Of a stretch of 33,783 bases of DNA, positions 7,991 through 14,708 are shown in pieces. This stretch comes from Acidobacteriota bacterium (GTDB lineage Bacteria > Acidobacteriota > Vicinamibacteria > Fen-336): the NCBI GenBank assembly GCA_011526565.1, contig WYBL01000153.1, forward strand, positions 1 through 33,783, written 5' to 3'. Each line of letters starts with the position of its first letter. The stretch's first letter is position 1. The position numbers and the translations under genes are program-made. Below the pieces are notes generated by a model that saw only the letters and a list, made by a program, of their open reading frames with translations, had not been told where the DNA came from and did no database searches.

Positions 7991-8479
7991 TCAGGCCGGG
8001 GCCGAGTCTGCCGACGGGCCGTAGATCGAGGGCACCTTGCCGCCCATCGGGCGCAGGTAGGTGCTGAGCTGCCCGCGGTGGTGGACCTCGTCGAACAGGA
8101 AGCCCCACACGAACTCTGCGAGCGTGTCCGTCCAGGGCTCGGGCATGCCCTCGACGACGAAGCTGACCTTGCGCTCCCAGCCGGCGTCGTCGAGCTTCGC
8201 GATCCGCTCGTTGACCGCGTCGTACGACTTCTCGAAGTGGGCCACGACTTCGTCGTAGCTCGCCGGCGGCGGCGTCTCCTTCCACTCGATGCGGCCGGTG
8301 TCGATCAGGGTCACCAGCGACGCCTCCTCTTCGGCCAGCAGCCAGGTCAGGGCCGCGGCCGTGCGCGACTTCGAGTCCGGCTTGTAGTCCAGGCGATTCG
8401 TCGGAACGGCCTTCAACACGCGCTGAAAGGCCGGAAACTCCGCCTTGCGGCGGGCCAGACAGAACTCTCGGTTGTTCAT
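7991..8479 (-). CDS. DinB-family protein with a partial metal site
   Basis: A 162-residue four-helix-bundle protein of the DinB/DUF664 group. LDYKPDSKSRTAAALTWLLA is the characteristic end of helix 1 and start of helix 2. FDEVHHRGQLSTYLRPMGG is the C-terminal HHxGQL motif that supplies metal ligands. The helix-2 histidine usual in metal-binding members is not obvious (LLAEEEASL is seen there). Family members include thiol-dependent transferases and many proteins of unknown role. I chose ATG 8479 over the GTG at 8491 because the latter falls within the best Shine-Dalgarno stretch (GTGAGG). A good promoter lies upstream, and the divergent neighbour at 8611 is a paralog. Confidence 0.85.
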   Translation of the reverse strand: MNNREFCLARRKAEFPAFQRVLKAVPTNRLDYKPDSKSRTAAALTWLLAEEEASLVTLIDTGRIEWKETPPPASYDEVVAHFEKSYDAVNERIAKLDDAGWERKVSFVVEGMPEPWTDTLAEFVWGFLFDEVHHRGQLSTYLRPMGGKVPSIYGPSADSAPA

Positions 8480-8514
8480 TGGACGCCTCACCCCCCGTGC
8501 TTCCGGATGAAGGC

Positions 8515-8543
8515 ATGATAGGCAAACGAAAAGCGAAAATCAA
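8515..8543 (-). promoter_or_regulatory. Promoter of the minus-strand DinB gene
   Basis: On the minus strand TTGATT (8543-8538), a 17-base spacer and TATCAT (8520-8515). A start near 8508 would give a leader of about 29 bases with GTGAGG ahead of ATG 8479. A weaker TAGGGT (8569-8574) might be the -10 for the divergent gene at 8611. Confidence 0.65.
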
Positions 8544-8610
8544 GCGATTCCTTCAGCGGTTGTCGTGCTAGGGTGCCGCTCGTTTTTCCAGGGGAGAGGA
8601 GACCGAACAC

Positions 8611-9123
8611 ATGATGGTCCTGAGCAAGGACGAGTTGCTGGCGTCCCTGAAGAACGAGAACCGCATCCTGCTGCACCTGCTGGGCAAGGTGGAGCCGTCG
8701 CACCTCGACTACCGGCCCACCGCGAAGCAGCGCAGCACCATCGAGCTGCTGCGCTACCTGACCATGATGGGCCCCGCGCTGGTGAAGGCCGGCGTGAACG
8801 GCGCGTTCGACGAGGCCGGCTGGGCGGAGGAGGAGAAGGCGGCCGCCGATCGCGGCCTGGCCGAGATCCGCTCGGCGATCGAGACCCATCCCGCGGCCTA
8901 TCAGAAGCTGCTCGACGGCATGCCCGAGGCCGACCTGCGCGCCCAGTGCGACGTGTTCGGCATGGGCTTCGAGACCTCGCGCGGCTACTTCCTCGTCAAC
9001 CAGGCGCTGGCGAGCTGCGCGGCGTACCGCACCCAGCTCTTCCTCTACCTGAAGGCCTGCGGCCGCGAGGAGCTCAACACCTGGAACCTGTGGGGCGGCG
9101 TCGACCAGCCTGCCGAAGGCTAG
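8611..9123 (+). CDS. DinB-like protein lacking the metal-binding histidines
   Basis: A 170-residue paralog of the divergent DinB gene. LDYRPTAKQRSTIELLRYL lines up with LDYKPDSKSRTAAALTWLL of the neighbour, and the C-terminal helix NQALASCAAYRTQLFLYLKACG aligns with the neighbour's DEVHHRGQLSTYLRPMG but has no histidine. The fold is therefore likely kept while the usual metal site is absent, suggesting a structural or non-metal role. The start is ATG 8611, with GGGGAGAGGA (8591-8600) as ribosome-binding site 10 bases upstream. It ends 3 bases before the pdxT stop on the other strand. Confidence 0.82.
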   Translation: MMVLSKDELLASLKNENRILLHLLGKVEPSHLDYRPTAKQRSTIELLRYLTMMGPALVKAGVNGAFDEAGWAEEEKAAADRGLAEIRSAIETHPAAYQKLLDGMPEADLRAQCDVFGMGFETSRGYFLVNQALASCAAYRTQLFLYLKACGREELNTWNLWGGVDQPAEG

Positions 9124-9126
9124 CCG

Positions 9127-9696
9127 TCAGGCGAGCGTCCCGAGCCACCAGGCGTGGAGGCCGTCCGCGCCGGTGATCTCGGGATGGAAGGTGGCCGCCA
9201 CGACACGGCCCTGGCGCACCAGCACCGGGGCCTCGGCGTGGCGCGCCATCACCTCCACGCCCGCGCCCAGCGCGACGAAGCGCGGCGCGCGGATGAAGGC
9301 GACGGAGAGCGGCGCGGGAAGTCCTGCGACCTCGAGGTTCGTCTCGAACGAGTCGACCTGGCGGCCGTAGGCGTTGCGCTCGATCGCCGCGTCGAGCAGG
9401 CCGAGGCTGTCCTGCGAAGGATGGCGGACCTCGCGCGAGACCAGGATCGCGCCCGCGCAGGTGCCGAACACCGAACCGCCGCGGGCATGGAAGCCGCGCA
9501 ACGCCTCGAACCACGGCTCGTCGCGCATCAGGTTGAGCAGCGTGGTGCTCTCGCCGCCGGGGATCACGAGGCCCGCGAGCCCCTCGAGCTGGGCCACGCG
9601 GCGCACCTCGCTCGGGGCGGCACCGCAGCGCTGGAGAGCCTTCGCGTGCGCCTCGTAGTCGCCCTGCAGGGCGAGCACGCCGACCGCCGCGGTCAC
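9127..9696 (-). CDS. pdxT: Glutaminase subunit of pyridoxal 5'-phosphate synthase
   Basis: A 189-residue class I amidotransferase that hydrolyses glutamine and channels ammonia to PdxS. The family landmarks are all present: VGVLALQGDYEAHAKAL at the start, PGGEST (46-51), the nucleophile Cys80 in FGTCAGAI, and His171/Glu173 in FHPE, completing the Cys-His-Glu triad. The GTG start at 9696 overlaps the phzF-like stop as GTGA. It is last in a six-gene minus-strand operon and is separated from its partner pdxS by two unrelated genes, whereas pdxS and pdxT are normally adjacent. Confidence 0.97.
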   Translation of the reverse strand: MTAAVGVLALQGDYEAHAKALQRCGAAPSEVRRVAQLEGLAGLVIPGGESTTLLNLMRDEPWFEALRGFHARGGSVFGTCAGAILVSREVRHPSQDSLGLLDAAIERNAYGRQVDSFETNLEVAGLPAPLSVAFIRAPRFVALGAGVEVMARHAEAPVLVRQGRVVAATFHPEITGADGLHAWWLGTLA

Positions 9697-10607
9697 GCCG
9701 GCACCTCCATCTCGCCCCGCGAGATCGGCACGGCGCCGCCGCCGACGCGGGTGGCGACGACTTCCCCGCCGCGCTTGACGGCCTCGATCTCGAGCCGCGA
9801 CGGGCGGCCCATCTCGACCCCCTGCAGCAGCGTCCACGCGAGAGAGCCGTCGGGCCGCGGGTCCCGGGCGCCGAGCAGCCCTGCGAGGGCCACGGCGGCG
9901 CTGCCCGTCGCCGGGTCCTCGGGGATGCCGAGAGACGGCGCGAACATCCGCGCGCGCAGCGGCTCCCCGGCGCTGTCGGGATCCCCCGCCAGCACGAACA
10001 CCTTCGACGACCACTCGTCGGCCAGCGTGCGCTGCCACTCCCCCATCTGCAGCCGCGCACGAGCGAGCGCGTCCGCGTCGCGCACGGGGACGACCAGGAA
10101 CGGGGTGCCGGCCGAGACGAACGTCGGCCCCAGGGTCGCGTGGTCGAGGTCGTCTTCGGAGAGGCCCAGCATCGCCGCGAGTGCGGGCGCGCGCGGTGGC
10201 CGGGGCCCGAGTTCGGTCGGCAGGGCCTCGAGCCGCGCGAAGCGCGCCGCGCCCCCGCTCCAGCGCAGCGTCACGGGGATCGGCCCGACGTTCTCCTCGA
10301 GCACGATCCCGGTTTCGCCGTCGGATTGCGGCGGTGGCACGGCACCGAGCGACGCGAGCAGGATCGCCGTCCCGATCGTCGGGTGTCCGGCGAACGGCAA
10401 CTCGGCCCCGGGCGTGAAGATCCGCAACTTGGCGAGGCCGCCGGCCTCCGGCGGCCGCACGAACACGGTCTCCGACAGGTTCAGCTCGCGCGCGATCGCC
10501 TGCATCTGCTCGTTCGTCAGCGGAGGCGCCTGCGGAAAGACCGCGAGCGGGTTGCCGGTGAAGGGGCGGTCCGTGAAGACGTCGAGGGTGTGGAAGGCGA
10601 GTCGCAT
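9693..10607 (-). CDS. PhzF-family isomerase-like protein
   Basis: A 304-residue protein with the diaminopimelate-epimerase-like double fold of the PhzF family. The N-terminal half shows FHTLDVFTDRPFTGNPLAVF and LNLSETVFV, in which Glu46 corresponds to the catalytic glutamate of PhzF. The second half shows PEDPATGSAAVALAG, the family signature in its C-terminal domain. PhzF itself isomerises a phenazine precursor; most relatives have unknown substrates. There are no phenazine genes here, so a phenazine role is unlikely. The ATG at 10607 shares one base with the upstream cyclase stop (TGATG), which indicates strict co-translation inside the pdx operon. Confidence 0.9.
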   Translation of the reverse strand: MRLAFHTLDVFTDRPFTGNPLAVFPQAPPLTNEQMQAIARELNLSETVFVRPPEAGGLAKLRIFTPGAELPFAGHPTIGTAILLASLGAVPPPQSDGETGIVLEENVGPIPVTLRWSGGAARFARLEALPTELGPRPPRAPALAAMLGLSEDDLDHATLGPTFVSAGTPFLVVPVRDADALARARLQMGEWQRTLADEWSSKVFVLAGDPDSAGEPLRARMFAPSLGIPEDPATGSAAVALAGLLGARDPRPDGSLAWTLLQGVEMGRPSRLEIEAVKRGGEVVATRVGGGAVPISRGEMEVPA

Positions 10608-11266
10608 CAGCCTCCGAGGATCGCGAAGGCGCGCACGGTGAAGGTGCCGAGCCCGCGCATCGGCGGCGGCACCGCGAAGAAGCGGAAGCCCTCGCGGGGC
10701 AGTGCCTCGAGCCCGGCCAGGTGCTCGCAGACGGGGATGCCGGCGTCGAGCAGCGCGGTGTGCGCCGGGCGCCGCAGGTCCGCGGTGTCGTCGATGTTGA
10801 AGGAGTCGATGCCGACCAGCGCGGCGCCGGCCGCGACCAGCGCCTGCGCCGCGTCTTCGGCGACGAACGGGTGGCCAAGGGCGTAGGCGTCGGTCGCGAA
10901 GTGGCGCGACCAGCCGGTGCGGAACAGCACGGCACGGCCGCGCAGGTCGCGGCCCGCGAGCGCTGCCGCAGTGATGGCGCGGGCGTCGACCCCTGCATCG
11001 ATGACCACGCCCGGCAGGTTCGCGACGCTTTCGAGCGGCAGCGCCGCCACGTCAGGCCGGCCTTCGAATCGGTGCGCGGGCGCGTCCACGTAGGTGCCTG
11101 TGTTGGCGATCATCTCGATGCGCCCGATGTGGAACGTGGTCCCGGGGGCATAGCGCCCCCGGGATTCCGCGTAGCCGAGGTACTCGCTCACCTTCGGCGC
11201 GGGCAGGCCGCGGTAGGTGACGAGGCCGTCGTGGACGACGTGCGACAGGTCGACGAGCCGGCTCAC
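10607..11266 (-). CDS. Cyclase-family (KynB-like) protein with altered metal motif
   Basis: A 219-residue protein of the cyclase/kynurenine-formamidase-like hydrolase family: LVDLSHVVHDGLVTY at the N-terminus, PGTTFHIGRIEM, and later RAVLFRTGWSRHF and LVGIDSFNIDD. The family's metal motif HxGTHxDxPxH reads NTGTYVDAPAH here (residues 55-65), so Asp61 and His65 are kept while two histidine ligands are Asn55 and Tyr59. It could bind metal differently or be a non-hydrolytic relative; a substrate cannot be named. The GTG start at 11266 overlaps the pdxS stop as GTGA. Confidence 0.85.
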   Translation of the reverse strand: MSRLVDLSHVVHDGLVTYRGLPAPKVSEYLGYAESRGRYAPGTTFHIGRIEMIANTGTYVDAPAHRFEGRPDVAALPLESVANLPGVVIDAGVDARAITAAALAGRDLRGRAVLFRTGWSRHFATDAYALGHPFVAEDAAQALVAAGAALVGIDSFNIDDTADLRRPAHTALLDAGIPVCEHLAGLEALPREGFRFFAVPPPMRGLGTFTVRAFAILGG

Positions 11267-12150
11267 CAGCCCCGGCCCTGCAGCCGCTCGTTCTCCGGGA
11301 TCGAGCCGATCTCCAGGCCCTTCATCGGCTCGCCCAGGTCCTTCGAGACCTCGAGCACGATCTTCGCGTCCTGCCAGTGGGTGGTCGCGCGCACGATCGC
11401 CTTCGCCACCTTGGCCGGGTTCTGCGACTTGAAGATGCCGGAGCCGACGAAGTTGGCCTCGGCGCCCAGCGCCCGCATCAGCGCCGCGTCGGCCGGGGTG
11501 GCGATGCCGCCCGCCGAGAAGTTCGGCACCGGCAGCTTGCCGTCGCGGGCCACCATGCGCACCAGCTCGTAGGGGGCGCCGAGGTTCTTGGCCTCGGTCA
11601 TCAGCTCCTCGGGGCCGAGGATCGTCAGCCGCTTGATGCCGGCCATCAGCGCGCGCATGTGGCGCACCGCCTCGACGACGTTGCCGGTGCCGGCCTCGCC
11701 CTTGGTGCGGATCATCGCGGCGCCTTCGCCGATCCGGCGCAGCGCCTCGCCCAGGTTGCGGCACCCGCACACGAACGGCACCGTGAAGGCGTGCTTGTCG
11801 ACGTGGAACTCCTCGTCGGCCGGGGTCAGCACCTCGGACTCGTCGATGTAGTCGACGCCCATCGCCTCCAGCACGCGGGCCTCGGTGAAGTGGCCGATCC
11901 GGCACTTCGCCATCACCGGGATCGAGACCGTCTCCATGATCTGCTCGATGATCCGCGGGTCGGTCATGCGGGCCACGCCGCCGTCCTTGCGGATGTCGGA
12001 AGGCACGCGCTCGAGTGCCATCACCGCGCACGCGCCCGCGTCTTCCGCGATCCGCGCCTGCTCGGCGTTGGTCACGTCCATGATCACGCCGCCCTTGAGC
12101 ATCTCCGCCAGGCCCGTCTTGAGCCGCAGCGTGCCGATCGAGTCCGTCAT
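11263..12150 (-). CDS. pdxS: Pyridoxal 5'-phosphate synthase, PdxS subunit
   Basis: A 295-residue (beta/alpha)8 enzyme that builds PLP from ribose 5-phosphate, glyceraldehyde 3-phosphate and the ammonia supplied by PdxT. The catalytic residues are in place: Asp25 in IMDVTNAEQ, Lys82 in VMAKCRIGH and Lys150 in IRTKGEAGTG. The C-terminal KGLEIGSIPENERLQGRGW is the typical tail. The ATG at 12150 has GGAGG (complement of 12161-12165) and GGAGAG (12157-12162) just upstream. Only 24 bases separate it from the EamA gene, so it is most likely read from the promoter near 14656-14684. Use of PdxS/PdxT marks the DXP-independent route. Confidence 0.98.
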   Translation of the reverse strand: MTDSIGTLRLKTGLAEMLKGGVIMDVTNAEQARIAEDAGACAVMALERVPSDIRKDGGVARMTDPRIIEQIMETVSIPVMAKCRIGHFTEARVLEAMGVDYIDESEVLTPADEEFHVDKHAFTVPFVCGCRNLGEALRRIGEGAAMIRTKGEAGTGNVVEAVRHMRALMAGIKRLTILGPEELMTEAKNLGAPYELVRMVARDGKLPVPNFSAGGIATPADAALMRALGAEANFVGSGIFKSQNPAKVAKAIVRATTHWQDAKIVLEVSKDLGEPMKGLEIGSIPENERLQGRGW

Positions 12151-12174
12151 TTCCGTCTCTCCTCCGTCAATCGT

Positions 12175-13116
12175 TCAGTCGTGCAGGCCGGGACGAACCC
12201 GCCGTCTTGGTGCGAGATTGTGCAACGCGACGCCGCCCAGGATCAGGGCGGCGCCCAGGATTTCTTTCAGCCCGACGCCTTCGCCGAGCACGGCAGCGGC
12301 CAGGCCCAGGGTCACGATCACCTCGAACGAGCTGGCGACGGCGGCGCGGCCGGGGCCGATCAGCGCAACGCCGGCCAGGAACGTCTGAAGCGCGACGACC
12401 GTGCAGACGAGGCCGACGGCGGCGATCGACAGCCACGCCGAGACCGGCAGCGCGACCAGCAGCTCGCCCTTGAACAACGCCTCCAGCCCGAAGATCGCGG
12501 CCGCGGCCTGGGCGACGTGCCGCGAGGCGGCCTCGGTCGACACGCCCTGCGCGAAGTGGCCCGAGAGCACGATGTAGATCGAGTAGATCGAGGCCGAGCC
12601 GAACGCCATGCCGATGCCCAGCCACGAGCCGCCGCTGGCGGCCCCGGCGAACGCCGCCAGGCCGCACCCGGCGAAGGCCATCGCGCCAGCAAAAAGGCTG
12701 CGCGCGCGCAGCGCCTCCTGGCCCGCCGCGGCCGATAGCAGGGTGACGATCACCGGGTAGGTGTAGAGCACGAGCGAGAGCAGCGACGCCGGCACCGTCT
12801 GCAGCGCGGTGAAGTAGCAGTAGGCGTTGCCGACGAAGATGGCCCCGAGCCCCCACAGCACGAACCGCTTGCGCAGCGGCAGCGCCTCGCCGCCGCGCGG
12901 CGCCAGCAGCACGAACAGCGCGGCGGCCATCAGGAAGCGCCAGCCGAGCAGCGTCTCGCGCGAGGCGCCGCCCGCGTAGGCCCACTTGGCGAGGATCGGC
13001 ATCGCGCCGTAGGCGACGGCCGAGATCAGCACCAGGCCCAGCCCGCGCTTCTCGGCGGGGCTCAGGTGCGAGGTGGCGGCGCGGGTCGCCCGCGCGGCGA
13101 GCGTCGCGGCGGTCAC
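12175..13116 (-). CDS. EamA/DMT-family transporter
   Basis: A 313-residue inner-membrane protein with about ten hydrophobic segments in two EamA repeats. The first spans residues about 25-155 (from LGLVLISAVAYGAMPILAKWAY), the second about 165-300 (from WLGIGMAFGSASIYSIYIV to LGEGVGLKEILGAALILGGVAL). The proline- and glycine-rich helix ends, such as VPASLLSLVLYTYPVIVTLLSA and GPGRAAVASSFEVIVTLGLA, are typical of drug/metabolite exporters. The substrate is not predictable from sequence. Being wedged between a PLP-dependent decarboxylase (overlap GTGA at 13113-13116) and pdxS, it may export the decarboxylation product or move a vitamer; both are inferences. Confidence 0.9.
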   Translation of the reverse strand: MTAATLAARATRAATSHLSPAEKRGLGLVLISAVAYGAMPILAKWAYAGGASRETLLGWRFLMAAALFVLLAPRGGEALPLRKRFVLWGLGAIFVGNAYCYFTALQTVPASLLSLVLYTYPVIVTLLSAAAGQEALRARSLFAGAMAFAGCGLAAFAGAASGGSWLGIGMAFGSASIYSIYIVLSGHFAQGVSTEAASRHVAQAAAAIFGLEALFKGELLVALPVSAWLSIAAVGLVCTVVALQTFLAGVALIGPGRAAVASSFEVIVTLGLAAAVLGEGVGLKEILGAALILGGVALHNLAPRRRVRPGLHD

Positions 13117-14585
13117 GTCGTCTTCTCCAGTTCCCGTCCGATGTCGAGGCAGGCGTCCACCAGGATGCGGAAGTCGTCGCGGCGGCTGCGGTGGTTGGTG
13201 ATCGCCGCCCGCACCGCGTAGCTCCCCCGTACCAGCGTACCCGAGGGCGCCGCGATCCCGCTCTCGTGCAGGCGCACGACCAGCTCGCGGTTGAGGGCGT
13301 CGAGCGCGGCGGGCTCGGACAACCCGCCGCGATAACGGAAGCAGACGACGTTGAGCGGCACCGGCGCGACACGCTCGAGAGCCGGCTGCGCGTCGACCAG
13401 GGCGGCCAGGTGGCGCGCCTGGGCGACGTTCTGCGCGACCAGCCGGCCCAGCTTCGCGAAGCCGTGCTCCTTGAGCATCATCCACAGCTTCAGCGAGCGG
13501 AAGTTGCGGGAGAGCTGCACGCCCATGTCCGAGAACTTCTCGCGCCGCGCGACCAGCCCGCCGCGGGCCGCGGCCAGGTAGTCGGCCGCCGCCGCGAACG
13601 CCGCACGGTGTTCGTCCGCCTGGCGCACGAGCACGCAGCCGACCTCGAGCGGCGCGTAGGCCCACTTGTGGAGGTCGAAGGCCAGCGAGTCGGCGCGCTC
13701 GATCCCGGCGACCCGCGGGCGCAGCTCCGGCGACAGCGCGGCCATCGCGCCGAACGCGCCGTCGACGTGCAGCCACAGCCCCTCGCGCGCGCAGAGGTCG
13801 GCCAGCGCGTGCAGCGGGTCGACGGCGCCGGTGTTGACGGTGCCGGCGTTGGCGATCACGGCCAGCGGGCGGCGGCCCGCCGCGCGGTCGGCCTCGATCG
13901 CGGTCGCGAGCGCGCCGGTGTCGATCCGGAAATCGCCGTCGACCGCGACCTTGCGCAGGTGCTCGCGGCCGAGGCCGAGCAGCTCGACGGCCTTGGCGAC
14001 CGAGTTGTGGGTCTCGCTCGAGGCGTAGAGCGTGAAGATGGTGCCGCCGACGCCGTGGGCGCGCACGTCGTGGCCCGCGCGCGCGTTGCGGGCGACGGCC
14101 AGGCCGACCAGGTTGGCCATCGAGCCGCCGCTGACGAGCAGGCCTGACGCGGTCTCGGGGAAGCCCATCGCCTCGACGAACCAGCGCGTGACCTGCTCTT
14201 CGACGAGCGAAGGCGCGTCGTCGAAGATCGAGACCGACGAGTTCATGCCCGCCGCCAGCAGGTCGGCGAGCGCGCCGGTCACCGTGCCGGTGCCCATCAC
14301 CCAGCCCCAGAAGCGCGGGTGGATGTTGCCGGTCGGGTACGGGCGCACGCGGCTGCGGAACTCCTCGTAGACGTGCTCGAGCGGCTGGCCGTGGACCGGC
14401 AGCGGCTCGCGCAGCGCGGCGCGCACGGGGTCGGGCACCCGCTGCCACACCGGGCGCTGCCGCACGGTGGAGAGCTGCTCGACGAGGTCGTCGACCATGC
14501 GATGGCCCAGGCGACGCACGGCCTCCCAGTCCTGCGGATCGAGCGTCTCTTCGACGGCCGACGTCGGGTTTCCCACGATGTTCAC
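13113..14585 (-). CDS. PLP-dependent group II amino-acid decarboxylase
   Basis: A 490-residue fold-type I decarboxylase of the aromatic-L-amino-acid/tyrosine decarboxylase group. Evidence includes PTGNIHPRFWGWVMGTGTVTGALADLLAAG, the SGGSMANLVGL phosphate-binding turn, SSETHNSVAKA with the cofactor-stacking His, LWLHVDGAFGA with the ring-binding Asp, and FDLHKWAYAPLEVGC with Lys307 as the Schiff-base lysine. The substrate could be an aromatic amino acid, but acidic substrates are also used in this family. The frame is open to a TTG at 14627, but I start at GTG 14585, which has GGGGAG 5 bases upstream. It is the first gene of the pdx operon. Confidence 0.92.
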   Translation of the reverse strand: MNIVGNPTSAVEETLDPQDWEAVRRLGHRMVDDLVEQLSTVRQRPVWQRVPDPVRAALREPLPVHGQPLEHVYEEFRSRVRPYPTGNIHPRFWGWVMGTGTVTGALADLLAAGMNSSVSIFDDAPSLVEEQVTRWFVEAMGFPETASGLLVSGGSMANLVGLAVARNARAGHDVRAHGVGGTIFTLYASSETHNSVAKAVELLGLGREHLRKVAVDGDFRIDTGALATAIEADRAAGRRPLAVIANAGTVNTGAVDPLHALADLCAREGLWLHVDGAFGAMAALSPELRPRVAGIERADSLAFDLHKWAYAPLEVGCVLVRQADEHRAAFAAAADYLAAARGGLVARREKFSDMGVQLSRNFRSLKLWMMLKEHGFAKLGRLVAQNVAQARHLAALVDAQPALERVAPVPLNVVCFRYRGGLSEPAALDALNRELVVRLHESGIAAPSGTLVRGSYAVRAAITNHRSRRDDFRILVDACLDIGRELEKTT

Positions 14586-14619
14586 GGCGACTCCCCTTGC
14601 CCCGCCCGAACGATTGAAC

Positions 14620-14645
14620 CGAGACAATCAACCGTCATTGTCTCG
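14620..14645. promoter_or_regulatory. Inverted repeat (operator 1) between decarboxylase and pdxR
   Basis: CGAGACAAT (14620-14628) and ATTGTCTCG (14637-14645): perfect 9-bp arms with an 8-base spacer. It lies just downstream of the predicted start of the minus-strand operon. The GACAAT half-site recurs in the repeat at 14692-14708, so both are probably bound by the MocR-type regulator. Confidence 0.7.
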
Positions 14646-14655
14646 ATCTTTCGCC

Positions 14656-14684
14656 AAGATAGTCTTGACTCAATCGTGATGCAA
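14656..14684 (-). promoter_or_regulatory. Promoter of the decarboxylase-pdx operon
   Basis: On the minus strand TTGCAT (14684-14679), a 17-base spacer and TATCTT (14661-14656). Transcription would start near 14649 and run through operator 1 before the GTG at 14585. Confidence 0.55.
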
Positions 14685-14694
14685 CCCCTATATT
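14665..14694 (+). promoter_or_regulatory. Promoter of the MocR/PdxR-type regulator gene
   Basis: TTGACT (14665-14670), an 18-base spacer and TATATT (14689-14694). The expected start falls at about 14701, the first base of the GTG start codon, so the message is probably leaderless. It overlaps the divergent promoter, as is usual for MocR regulators. Confidence 0.7.
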
Positions 14695-14708
14695 GTCACC
14701 GTGACAAT
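14692..14708. promoter_or_regulatory. Perfect palindrome (operator 2) over the pdxR start
   Basis: ATTGTCAC, a central C, then GTGACAAT: a perfect 17-base palindrome covering the -10 edge, the transcription start and the GTG start codon of the regulator. Its placement suggests autorepression. Confidence 0.75.

Noticed and set aside
9693..10607. Phenazine biosynthesis locus, because of the PhzF homolog
   Set aside because: No other phz genes are present; PhzF relatives are widespread in unrelated contexts.
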